NCBI GenBank assembly: GCA_041862635.1 | Contig: JBGVTO010000099.1 | Coordinates: forward strand, 1 to 34,327 | Direction of reading: 5' to 3' | Source: NIOZ-UU13 sp041862635 | GTDB lineage: Bacteria > Planctomycetota > Phycisphaerae > Sedimentisphaerales > Anaerobacaceae | Length of the DNA: 34,327 nt | In this document: piece after piece, positions 15,929 through 23,411 of the stretch | Layout of the letters: the number at the start of each line of letters is the position of its first letter | Numbering within the stretch: the stretch's first letter is position 1 | Translations under genes and position numbers: made by a program | The notes under the pieces: model-generated | What the model saw: only the letters and a program-made list of their open reading frames with translations | The model's database searches: none | What the model was told of the DNA's origin: nothing

Positions 15929-16945
15929 ATGACAAAGAAGTGTAAAATAGCTGTTTGTGTGATTCTCGTTGTTCTGGTCTGCTTGTGTCCGACGCGCCAG
16001 AATATAAAAGGCTCTACACGCAGAATCGGCATCGGCAACAAAATGCCGGAATTTTCAGCATCTGACACTTCCGGAAAGGTCTTCGATTATAAGCACGGGG
16101 TTGGGAAAGTGCTGATGGTAGTGTTCTTATCTGCGAACCAGAAGAATTCTGCCCAGGCAGCAGCGGATATTAAAGGGATTGTCACAAAACTGGCCAGCCA
16201 GGCAGAACGTCTAAAAGTTGTGGTTGCCATAGATGATCCTAACAGTCAAACTTTTTTCCGTTCTAACCCAAACGAACCTGTCGTAGGAATTCACGTAGTT
16301 GCGGATACCGAATACAAGCTGTGGGGCAAATTTGGAATAATCGCAACACCGACAGTGATAATTTCTGACACGAACGATACAGTACTATGGGTGGAAGCCG
16401 GCCACAGTTATGACTTTGCACCTGTGATACGGGCCCGCTTGAATCAGGCGCTGGGGATAGCTCAGGAGATAGACCCGAATGATGCAAGCCGGGTGAAAAC
16501 GGTAACGAATGCCACTGTTGCCGCTCGGATTCAAAGGCATTTACAAATGGCAAAGATACTACAGGCCAAGGGTCGAATTGAATCCGCTATCAACGAGGTG
16601 CGCAAAGCCGAAGAGCTGGACCCTAATTCCGTTGAAGCAGCTTTGGAACTTGGCGAGCTTTTCTGCAGAGCTGGTAAAAACGAAGCGGCTTTGAAGATAG
16701 TCGAGCGTATGAAAGCAACCAAGCGACTCGACAAAGCACGGCTGCTTCTAATATCCGGCTGGGCAAAACGTCAGATGGGCAATCTTGAAACGGCGGAAAA
16801 AAATTTGCTCGAAGCAACCAAACTTAATCCGAAATCATGCAGAGGATTCTTTGAGCTGGGTCAGGTCTATCAGGCCAAGGGCGATAAAGACAAAGCGATA
16901 GCAGCTTACTACCGTGCCTTGACACTGGTTTTTGGTGGGCGTTGA
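15929..16945 (+). CDS. Exported thioredoxin-fold protein without redox cysteines, fused to TPRs
   Basis: This 338-residue protein has a hydrophobic N-terminal signal or anchor. A TlpA/AhpC-like thioredoxin domain follows (about 35-175: IGNKMPEFSASDTSGKVFDY, then KVLMVVFLSANQKNSAQA, with cis-proline ATPTVIIS), and then TPR repeats (about 195-335). The usual CXXC or peroxidatic cysteine after the second strand is replaced by FLSANQKNS, so it cannot do thiol chemistry in the normal way. TPR helices such as EDLDPNSVEAALELGELF-like units suggest a scaffold. Because it ends a cytochrome operon it may hold cytochromes or assembly factors together (inference). GAGGAAG is its ribosome-binding site. 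The 360 bases after it contain the regulatory elements listed separately. Confidence 0.8.
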   Translation: MTKKCKIAVCVILVVLVCLCPTRQNIKGSTRRIGIGNKMPEFSASDTSGKVFDYKHGVGKVLMVVFLSANQKNSAQAAADIKGIVTKLASQAERLKVVVAIDDPNSQTFFRSNPNEPVVGIHVVADTEYKLWGKFGIIATPTVIISDTNDTVLWVEAGHSYDFAPVIRARLNQALGIAQEIDPNDASRVKTVTNATVAARIQRHLQMAKILQAKGRIESAINEVRKAEELDPNSVEAALELGELFCRAGKNEAALKIVERMKATKRLDKARLLLISGWAKRQMGNLETAEKNLLEATKLNPKSCRGFFELGQVYQAKGDKDKAIAAYYRALTLVFGGR

Positions 16946-16959
16946 AAAATGGCCATTCT

Positions 16960-17056
16960 TAGTACTGATAACGGTCCTGCCTTGCTATTCCCAGAAATGA
17001 GAAAGACGTTCACTACCTACAATGGTCTCAAAGTTTTTTCTTATCCTTCAGTACTA
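16960..17056 (+). promoter_or_regulatory. Paired TAGTACTGA motifs, candidate activator-binding sites
   Basis: TAGTACTGATAA lies at 16960-16971, and a 9-base copy, TAGTACTGA, lies on the opposite strand at 17048-17056. They are about 150 and 65 bases upstream of a sigma-54-like promoter at 17119, a normal distance for enhancer-binding proteins. The same 12-base sequence occurs upstream of the 6-haem cytochrome gene (27315-27326). Confidence 0.5.
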
Positions 17057-17118
17057 TAAACACAGCATTTACAGGACATTATGTATAGCTGCTTTTGCCC
17101 TCACGTTTCCGCCATGAC

Positions 17119-17136
17119 TTAGGCACATAAGTTGCA
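17119..17136 (+). promoter_or_regulatory. Sigma-54-type promoter upstream of the 4-haem cytochrome gene
   Basis: TTAGGCACATAAGTTGCA has GG (17122-17123) and GC (17134-17135) exactly ten bases apart, with GGCAC and TTGCA intact. It differs from the TGGCAC-N5-TTGC consensus mainly by A for T before GG. Transcription would start near 17147, about 180 bases before the cytochrome ATG. An NtrC-family activator is encoded at 4999. Confidence 0.55.
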
Positions 17137-17167
17137 GCGGTTTTGCTGAGACGTTAGCATTTTTTGT

Positions 17168-17197
17168 TTGACAGGAAAATGGTGATTTTGTTAGAAT
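17168..17197 (+). promoter_or_regulatory. Sigma-70-type promoter upstream of the 4-haem cytochrome gene
   Basis: A perfect TTGACA (17168-17173) and TAGAAT (17192-17197) are 18 bases apart. It would start transcription about 125 bases before the ATG at 17330. Together with the sigma-54-like site just upstream, the gene may have dual promoters. Confidence 0.5.
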
Positions 17198-17329
17198 ATT
17201 TTAGGGTAATGCATTGTGTTGACTTTTTCCAATTGGTATCCTCTCTTGCCATTTTTGAAATATGAATAGACTTGTGCGAGCGGCGTTGGCTTTGTCCAGT
17301 GTTAGATGTCTTTATTTGGAGAAGCGGTT

Positions 17330-17908
17330 ATGAAATTAAAATTGGCAAAAGTTGGCTTGTTGATTATTCTGGCTGCACTATTGACACCAACAGTAGTGAT
17401 GGCTATAGCACACTCAGATCTATTCGACTGCAACGGATGCCACACGCCGCACAATGCAGAGGCCCTGCCGGGTGTGCCTTTGTGGAACGGCAGTGAGACA
17501 ACATCCACGTTTACAATGTACTCCAGTGATACATTCCAGGGTATTATTGATGGCCAGCCCAGCGGGGATTCCAAGCTATGCCTGAGCTGCCACGACGGTG
17601 CCAATCCCGACTTCTTATGGATAAACCCGGAACATACATTTGGGGGTGATAAGCTGGCAAATTCACACCCTATCTCGTTTGTGTACGATTCGGCATTAGC
17701 TGCCTTGGACGGTGCGTTGAAAGATCCTTCAGAAGCGAGCACTCTTGGCGGAACTGTCCGTGAAGACCTGCTGGATCCCCAGAGCAAGGTGCAGTGTAGC
17801 AGTTGTCATGATGTTCACACCTCTGGTGTCGGCCAGAGCCTGTTGCGGGGCTACGATTACGGCAGCCAACATGGGCCCGAGCTGTGCCGTATGTGCCATC
17901 TAAAATAA
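17330..17908 (+). CDS. Small periplasmic tetrahaem cytochrome c
   Basis: ATG 17330 is chosen because it opens a clean signal peptide (MKLKLAKVGLLIILAALLTPTVVMA) and follows GGAG at suitable spacing; an upstream in-frame ATG at 17306 adds eight residues. The 192-residue product has four CXXCH motifs, at residues 34, 84, 156 and 186. Its pattern CNGCHTPHN, GQPSGDSKLCLSCHDG, HPISFVYDSAL, VQCSSCHDVH recurs almost unit for unit in the N-terminal 200 residues of the 12-haem cytochrome at 24479. The two share ancestry, and this one looks like a single module. Its likely role is a periplasmic shuttle between larger cytochromes. It has its own promoters. Confidence 0.88.
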   Translation: MKLKLAKVGLLIILAALLTPTVVMAIAHSDLFDCNGCHTPHNAEALPGVPLWNGSETTSTFTMYSSDTFQGIIDGQPSGDSKLCLSCHDGANPDFLWINPEHTFGGDKLANSHPISFVYDSALAALDGALKDPSEASTLGGTVREDLLDPQSKVQCSSCHDVHTSGVGQSLLRGYDYGSQHGPELCRMCHLK

Positions 17909-18017
17909 GCAGCTATGGGAACAAAGCTGTGAGACGTTTTCATTTAAACATATATGGGCTAAAATCTGGGGAGTGAAAGTAGCCTTTTTCAGCTCGATAA
18001 ACACGATCCTCGGCACA

Positions 18018-18031
18018 TCTCAAGATTGAGA
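18018..18031 (+). promoter_or_regulatory. Weak copy of the TCTCA-N4-TGAGA inverted repeat
   Basis: TCTCA (18018-18022) and TGAGA (18027-18031) have the same 4-base spacing as the repeats at 8691 and 9509. The site lies in the 217-base gap about 95 bases upstream of the beta-propeller/barrel/cytochrome operon. A 12-bp palindrome, ATAGATATCTAT, follows shortly after. No convincing -35/-10 pair was found here. Confidence 0.35.
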
Positions 18032-18125
18032 AATTCGGCATAGATATCTATCTCCTTACCAGTCAAGAACATATACACTCTATTAATATTGATGCGCCAT
18101 TACTGAAATTGCCGAAATAATAATC

Positions 18126-19931
18126 GTGAAAATGTATAAATCTGTGTTATTCAAGAGCTTAACACTTATTGGCGTGGTTTGGGTCGCGAGCGTTTTTTCA
18201 GGATGTCAGTCTGTCCAGGTCGAGCAGCAGACGTTAAAGCCGGTGTTTTTTCCACCACCGCCTGAGGTGCCGCGCCTCCAGTTCCTCAAGTCTTTTTCCG
18301 GACCTGAAGACCTTGGGGCCGTCACAACCAGTGCCTTCGAGAAGTTCGTGCTCGGCAAGCCCGAAACGATGGATAGTATCACAACACCCTACGGGATGGC
18401 GATTTTCGAGGGTAAATTATACGTGTGTGATGTTGGCAAGAGAATGGTGGAGGTGCTCGACCTTGAGAATCGCACGTTTAGTTATTTGACAAAAGACCGG
18501 CGATTGACGAATCCGGTGAATATCTACATTGATGACGACGGTACGAAATATATAGCCGACCCAACAGCCGGCTCGATATTTGTTTTTGATAAGAACGATA
18601 ACCTGAGCGCCATATTTGGTCGGGAGTCAAAGATTAATCCCATTGATATAGTTGTTCGTGGACAGCGATGTTATGTTACTGATTTTGGCAGTAACCAGGT
18701 TGTTGTTTTAGATAAGACCACCGGCAAAGAAATCACTCGCATAGGCGAAAAAAGCAAGGGGGAAAGACAAGCAGAACCTCTGGGTGAGCTGCCTGCCGGT
18801 GAATTTTCTCTTATTAGTGATTTGGCCCTTGACCAACAAGGCAACATCTATGTCACTGATAAAGCTGGAGCACGAATAACACAGTTTGACAGGTCCGGAA
18901 TATTTAAGCGCACTATCGGCAGGCTGGGCGACAATATAGACGAGTTTGTCAGGCCGAAAGGCATAGCAGTTGACAAAGGAAGCAGGATATGGGTGGTGGA
19001 CGCTGCAACGGAGGTGGCCAAGATATATAATCAACAGGCCCAGCTCCTCTTGTTTTTCGGTCTGCCCGGCAATGAACCCGGCATGATGAATTTACCGGCA
19101 AAGATTATCCTCGACTACGACAACGTAGAATTGTTCCAGCAGTATGCTGTTGAAGGGGCGGATATAGAGTTTTTGGTTCTGGTTTCAAATCAATACGGTT
19201 TAAATAAGATCAGTGTTTACGGTTTTGGCAGGTTTCCTGTGCAGGAAAAGGCGATAGAGCAAGCGAGAATATTTGCTCAGAAACCTGAATCAGAAAATGA
19301 ATTGGAACGGCAGATGAGTAAACCTTTGGCCTTGACGAAGGCAGAGTCTAAGAAAACAGCCTTTGATACCTTTGGACAGAAAGAAGAAATCGCTGAGCTT
19401 TATTACAGCAGTATGGCGTTTTACCGTGCCGGTCGGCTCGAAAAAGCCCGGGAAGGTTTGATTACAGTTTTGAATAGTGGCTTAATTCCACGAGCGATGG
19501 CAAAAACAATACAAGACGACTTAGCCGACATTGATAATCGCCTGGCCAAGAGTAGGCAGGAAAAAGAAATTGCTGAGCTTTATTACAGCAGTATGACGTT
19601 TTATCGCGCCGGCCAATTCGAGAAAGCCCGGGAAGGTCTTGTTAAAGTTTCGAACAGTGGCCTAATTCCACCAGCGATGGCAAAAACAATACAAGACGAC
19701 TTGGCCGACATTGATAATCGTTTGAACAAGAGCGGGCAGAAAAGTGGAATTGCTGAGCTTTATTACAGCAGCATAGCGCTTTACCGCGCCGGCCAGCTCG
19801 AGAAAGCCAGGGAAGGTTTGGTTAAAGTGTTGAACAGTGGCTCAATTCCACCAGTGATGGTAAAAACAATAAAGAACTACCTGGTGGATATCGACAATAC
19901 TTTGGCCAAGAGACGAAACACTCGACCTTGA
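18126..19931 (+). CDS. Beta-propeller (NHL-like) lipoprotein with three identical-length C-terminal repeats
   Basis: This 601-residue protein has a signal peptide ending in the lipobox VFSGC (C27), so it should be lipid-anchored. Residues 45-370 form an NHL-type six-bladed beta-propeller, with repeated units of the type GNIYVTDKAGARITQFD and GSRIWVVDAATEVAKIY. Residues 421-600 are three near-identical 60-residue helical, TPR-like repeats with the core EIAELYYSSM and YRAGxLEKAREGL. The same module ends the next protein in the operon, a lipoprotein cytochrome. This suggests a common docking surface (inference). Propeller lipoproteins of this kind often accompany multihaem cytochromes. The start is GTG 18126, with ATG 18132 as an alternative; the ribosome-binding site is poor. 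Confidence 0.85.
   Translation: MKMYKSVLFKSLTLIGVVWVASVFSGCQSVQVEQQTLKPVFFPPPPEVPRLQFLKSFSGPEDLGAVTTSAFEKFVLGKPETMDSITTPYGMAIFEGKLYVCDVGKRMVEVLDLENRTFSYLTKDRRLTNPVNIYIDDDGTKYIADPTAGSIFVFDKNDNLSAIFGRESKINPIDIVVRGQRCYVTDFGSNQVVVLDKTTGKEITRIGEKSKGERQAEPLGELPAGEFSLISDLALDQQGNIYVTDKAGARITQFDRSGIFKRTIGRLGDNIDEFVRPKGIAVDKGSRIWVVDAATEVAKIYNQQAQLLLFFGLPGNEPGMMNLPAKIILDYDNVELFQQYAVEGADIEFLVLVSNQYGLNKISVYGFGRFPVQEKAIEQARIFAQKPESENELERQMSKPLALTKAESKKTAFDTFGQKEEIAELYYSSMAFYRAGRLEKAREGLITVLNSGLIPRAMAKTIQDDLADIDNRLAKSRQEKEIAELYYSSMTFYRAGQFEKAREGLVKVSNSGLIPPAMAKTIQDDLADIDNRLNKSGQKSGIAELYYSSIALYRAGQLEKAREGLVKVLNSGSIPPVMVKTIKNYLVDIDNTLAKRRNTRP
19381..19920 (+). repeat. Three tandem 180-bp coding repeats
   Basis: Three consecutive units of exactly 180 bp, beginning at 19381, 19561 and 19741, are highly similar at the DNA level. 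Each contains GCTGAGCTTTATTACAGCA at the same offset. Every unit encodes one 60-residue helical repeat. The near-identity points to recent duplication or gene conversion. A fourth, diverged unit is in the next gene at about 21134-21305. Confidence 0.9.
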
Positions 19932-19962
19932 TGAAAAGTAGACGAGCTCCGAGTTTCCAGGG

Positions 19963-20014
19963 CGAGCATCGATACGAGCCCCGTCCCGTCTTCGACGGGC
20001 GGGACGAGCATCGA
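19963..20014 (+). repeat. Palindromic element flanked by a 10-bp direct repeat
   Basis: The core hairpin CCCGTC-TTC-GACGGG (19985-19999) lies inside a larger GTCCCG/CGGGAC pairing (19983-20005). CGAGCATCGA occurs on both sides, at 19963-19972 and 20005-20014, like a target duplication. It sits in the 113-base gap before the 5-haem cytochrome gene. A second copy of the core is at 32819-32848. Confidence 0.75.
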
Positions 20015-20044
20015 AAACCTTAAACGAAAAAGTCATTTTAAACA

Positions 20045-21328
20045 ATGGGGTTGCAGAAAACTCAAAATGTAGAAGCTGGTTTGGTGTTGTCGAAGCTGGT
20101 ATCTCCGCAGGATTCTTTGCGGCAGAAACCAGAGGCTGGAAGCCGGTGTTGGCCCTACGCGCATACCCAAGACAGTTGGCCCAGACCTATATCAATCGGG
20201 CTAATGCTGCTCGTCTTTTTCGGGATATTTGTTGTAAGCTGTGATGAGGTTGAACATTATAAAACTCTGACATTCTTCTTTGACGGCGTTCCACCCCCGA
20301 GGCAAGAGGGGCTGCAAGAAGAAATTGTAAATTCCAATTTTCAGGAGACCACGCAGATAAGTCCAAAGCAGCTCTGGTATGTACATGAGCCACAAAAGGA
20401 CTGTACGCTCTGTCATGGCAGGCGCAGGCAGCAAAGAGGCTTTTCTCTTCAAGTGCGCCTAACTGCGCCGGTACCAAAGTTATGCTATGGCTGCCATGCC
20501 GACTACACCGTATCGGCATCGTTTGTTCACGGGCCCGTAGCGGTTGGCCAATGCCTGTTTTGCCACAATCCTCACAAGAGCAAGATCGAACATCTGCTGA
20601 AAGAACCAGAACCCAAACTCTGCTATCTATGCCACGATATTAACACGGTCGAATTAATACCTGCTCATTTCACAAACCAGCAATTTGCATGCACCGGCTG
20701 CCACAACGCCCACGCAAGTCCGGTAAAAGCGCTTTTAAAAGGTGCTTCATCCCAGACGAATGACGAACTTGATAGAGCCAAAGCGCTCAGCAAAGCTATG
20801 CAAGAACATATACAGGCTGCGAAGGAACAACCTACAACCGGACTCGAAAGAAAGAGCTTGCTTCAAGTCTTTCGGACAGTCAGCGAATTAATTGAGCAGG
20901 GCGAGATACAAAAGGCCAGGGCGTACCTGGAAAAGTTCAAGGACAGTAGTGCTTTCACCAATGAAGAACTGAGAAAAATTGTAGAAGTGCTCAAGCTAAT
21001 GGACATTGCAATAACAACGACCGAAGGAGAGCTTAAAAAGGTCAAACAGGAAAGACCTGTGACTGAGGAGAAGCTGAAAGAGCCGACAGCAGAGTCTGAG
21101 AAAAACAACAATCAACCGAGTAAGCGTAAAAAAGAAATTGCCGAGCTTTATTACCGTAGCATGGAGTTGTACCGCGTCGGCCAGCTCATAAGAGCCAGGG
21201 AAGGTTTTGTTAAAGTTTTGAAGAGCGGTTTAGCCCCAGCGCCAATAGCAAAAACAATAAGAGGTTATGTGGTGGACATAGATAATACTTTGGCTCGGAG
21301 AGCAAAGTCTCCAAATTCAGAGCAGTAG
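20045..21328 (+). CDS. Pentahaem lipoprotein cytochrome c with shared C-terminal repeat module
   Basis: This 427-residue frame has a hydrophobic segment ending in a lipobox (IFVVSC, C66). The first 50 residues look non-native, and the true start may lie further in, but no good ribosome-binding site decides it. After YKTLTFFFDGVPPP, a phrase seen in cytochromes of this type, come five CXXCH motifs at residues 120, 147, 170, 193 and 216, arranged as doubled-CXXCH units (HGPVAVGQCLFCHNPH). Residues 235-360 are helical and charged. Residues 364-420 repeat the 60-residue module found three times in the preceding lipoprotein. It probably sits on the periplasmic face of the outer membrane with the propeller protein and the barrel encoded six bases downstream (inference). 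Confidence 0.85.
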   Translation: MGLQKTQNVEAGLVLSKLVSPQDSLRQKPEAGSRCWPYAHTQDSWPRPISIGLMLLVFFGIFVVSCDEVEHYKTLTFFFDGVPPPRQEGLQEEIVNSNFQETTQISPKQLWYVHEPQKDCTLCHGRRRQQRGFSLQVRLTAPVPKLCYGCHADYTVSASFVHGPVAVGQCLFCHNPHKSKIEHLLKEPEPKLCYLCHDINTVELIPAHFTNQQFACTGCHNAHASPVKALLKGASSQTNDELDRAKALSKAMQEHIQAAKEQPTTGLERKSLLQVFRTVSELIEQGEIQKARAYLEKFKDSSAFTNEELRKIVEVLKLMDIAITTTEGELKKVKQERPVTEEKLKEPTAESEKNNNQPSKRKKEIAELYYRSMELYRVGQLIRAREGFVKVLKSGLAPAPIAKTIRGYVVDIDNTLARRAKSPNSEQ

Positions 21329-21334
21329 CCGAGA

Positions 21335-23389
21335 TTGAGGAGCCTGAAAGCATTGCTGAACCGACGATACAGTAAGACAAGGGACCGGGTGGCAGTTAGG
21401 CAGGTGCTTACACGAAGAATCCTCCGGTGCCTTGCATTTTGCAGTATAAGCGGCGTTTCTCTTACAGGGTGCAGTGTCAATGTTGCCGGCAAGCAGCGTC
21501 CTCTTTTAAGACATGATAGAATTCAAGGCCAGTTAGAACTGGTAGCCCAAAGGCGTACCGATGAACAAGGGGTCAGTGGAAACAAACGCGAAAGCAAAAC
21601 AAAAGTGTTTGAAGAGAGAATAAGATTGAAAACAGAGGGTGATATATATCATCCGGATTTTTTATTCTATACTGCTGCTCTTGGTTTAGGGCTTGCCCAG
21701 CAAAGAATTGACTCAGATGAAGAGTCCGGCAGGAATAGCGAATCACTCAATGATTACAACATATTCGCTCAGTTATTGCGGGCAAAACCATACCCAACGA
21801 CCTTTCACGCGAGCAAGTCGGAGGATTTAATTCCCCGGCAGTTCTTAGGGTCCTTGAGAACCGAAAGAGAAAACAGGGGGGCATCACTATTGCTGCGGTC
21901 CAAGGATTGGCCTATGACATTCCAATACACTGCCAATGAGATCAGCCAGGATGAATTAGCTTCACTGGCCATGGACTTCTTTGACAGGGATGAAGAGCGG
22001 TTAAGGTATTCTGTGAATCATGATTTTAGCGAATTATCGCATATGAGTTTCGATCTTGACAGGACTGAGGTTTCGCAACGAAGCCTTGGTGTATCACAAA
22101 ATACGGAAACAGAAAGATATACCTTGTTGCACGATTTGATGTTCGGTAGTGACGAACAACATAGGCTTGATTCTTTTCTTAACTTTGTTGACCAGTCCGG
22201 CTCTTATGATTACACGAGCTGGCATTGGGAAGAACGCTTAAGACTGCAACACTCACCCAACTTCCTGACCAATTACAACCTGAGATTCTCGGATTACAAA
22301 CGTGAGACGCTCAGGAACAAAGAAACTCGTGGCCGGGTCGGCTTCGAGCACAGGTTATATGAAAGCCTGGTTACGACTGCAAATTATTTTGCCTCAAAGA
22401 CTGACCTTGATGCCCAGGGAGATATTACTCAACACGGCGGCACGGTCGGTCTTAATTACCGGAAGAATAATCCCTGGGGTACATTGCTCAGCACATACAC
22501 AGCAAGTCTTACCGAAAGCAAGCAATCAGGAGGCAGTGGCACAGGAGTTGTGATAGATGAATCACATGTTTTTACTGACCCGCTACCTATAACCCTGGAC
22601 AGAGTAAACATTGACACATCGAGTATTGTGGTGACAGATAACACCGGATTGAATGTATATACTTTGGGTGACGATTACACTATCACTGAAATAAAAGGAC
22701 GCGTGCAGCTAAATATGACCACTTTGGGCATCATACCTCCCAACGTGAGCAACAACCAGGAGATTTTGGTGGATTATAATTTTTTTATCGAGCCCGAAAG
22801 AGAGGAAGATACACTTCGTCAGAACTTCACCATCAGGGAGCGGTTCGACAACGGCCTGTCTTTGTACTATTCTCATCGGCGACAAGATGAAGATGCCAGG
22901 TCGAGCATCACAGAAATTACACCAGATGAGTTCACAATTAACACGATAGGCACCGATTATATTAATAAAGGTCTCTTTTTGCAGGCCGAGTACAGCGAAG
23001 AAGACTCGACTCAGATTCCTTCAAAAGGTAAAAGACTGCAAGGCAGATATAGCTGGCCTATCGACAGCGATACAAGGGCAAGTGTGCAAGTCTTGAATCA
23101 CTGGCTGGATTTTGAAGAGCCGGATGAGCGTGATGTTGTGCTGTTCAAAAGTGGTGCCGAGATATTTAGCAGGTTGACGAATGAGTTGAGTATTTCTGCC
23201 CGCGCCGATTATCGTGATGAGGACGATACGAGATTCGGCGTAACCAGAGGGTTTCAATTTAACTCTGAAGTTCAATACAACTTTCGCCAGCTTAGCATTA
23301 CCACAGGTGTCGAGTTCAACTCGCTCGATCGCAGAAATGATGAAATCGATGGCAGTTTTCTATATTTTCGGCTCAAACGATTCTTCTAA
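21335..23389 (+). CDS. Large outer-membrane beta-barrel protein, candidate conduit porin
   Basis: This 684-residue protein ends in aromatic-rich strands and a terminal phenylalanine (FLYFRLKRFF), as outer-membrane barrels do. It alternates polar and hydrophobic residues throughout, in about 20 or more predicted strands. A central non-barrel piece (about 405-480) has the VVTDNTGLNVYTLGDDYTI and NQEILVDYNFF pattern found in other large envelope proteins. Unusually for a barrel, the N-terminal signal ends in a plausible lipobox (SLTGC, C46). The TTG start at 21335 is tentative; GTG 21389 is an alternative. It is enclosed by two propeller lipoproteins and two cytochromes, matching the gene logic of porin-cytochrome conduits of metal-reducing bacteria, though I see no direct similarity to a named porin. 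Confidence 0.75.
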   Translation: MRSLKALLNRRYSKTRDRVAVRQVLTRRILRCLAFCSISGVSLTGCSVNVAGKQRPLLRHDRIQGQLELVAQRRTDEQGVSGNKRESKTKVFEERIRLKTEGDIYHPDFLFYTAALGLGLAQQRIDSDEESGRNSESLNDYNIFAQLLRAKPYPTTFHASKSEDLIPRQFLGSLRTERENRGASLLLRSKDWPMTFQYTANEISQDELASLAMDFFDRDEERLRYSVNHDFSELSHMSFDLDRTEVSQRSLGVSQNTETERYTLLHDLMFGSDEQHRLDSFLNFVDQSGSYDYTSWHWEERLRLQHSPNFLTNYNLRFSDYKRETLRNKETRGRVGFEHRLYESLVTTANYFASKTDLDAQGDITQHGGTVGLNYRKNNPWGTLLSTYTASLTESKQSGGSGTGVVIDESHVFTDPLPITLDRVNIDTSSIVVTDNTGLNVYTLGDDYTITEIKGRVQLNMTTLGIIPPNVSNNQEILVDYNFFIEPEREEDTLRQNFTIRERFDNGLSLYYSHRRQDEDARSSITEITPDEFTINTIGTDYINKGLFLQAEYSEEDSTQIPSKGKRLQGRYSWPIDSDTRASVQVLNHWLDFEEPDERDVVLFKSGAEIFSRLTNELSISARADYRDEDDTRFGVTRGFQFNSEVQYNFRQLSITTGVEFNSLDRRNDEIDGSFLYFRLKRFF

Positions 23390-23411
23390 TTAAAGCAAGG
23401 AATTGTAAAAT

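Noticed and set aside
17233..17252. Second sigma-54-like site TTGGTAT...TTGCC
   Set aside because: The GG and GC are 11 bases apart rather than 10, and sigma-54 promoters do not tolerate that shift well.
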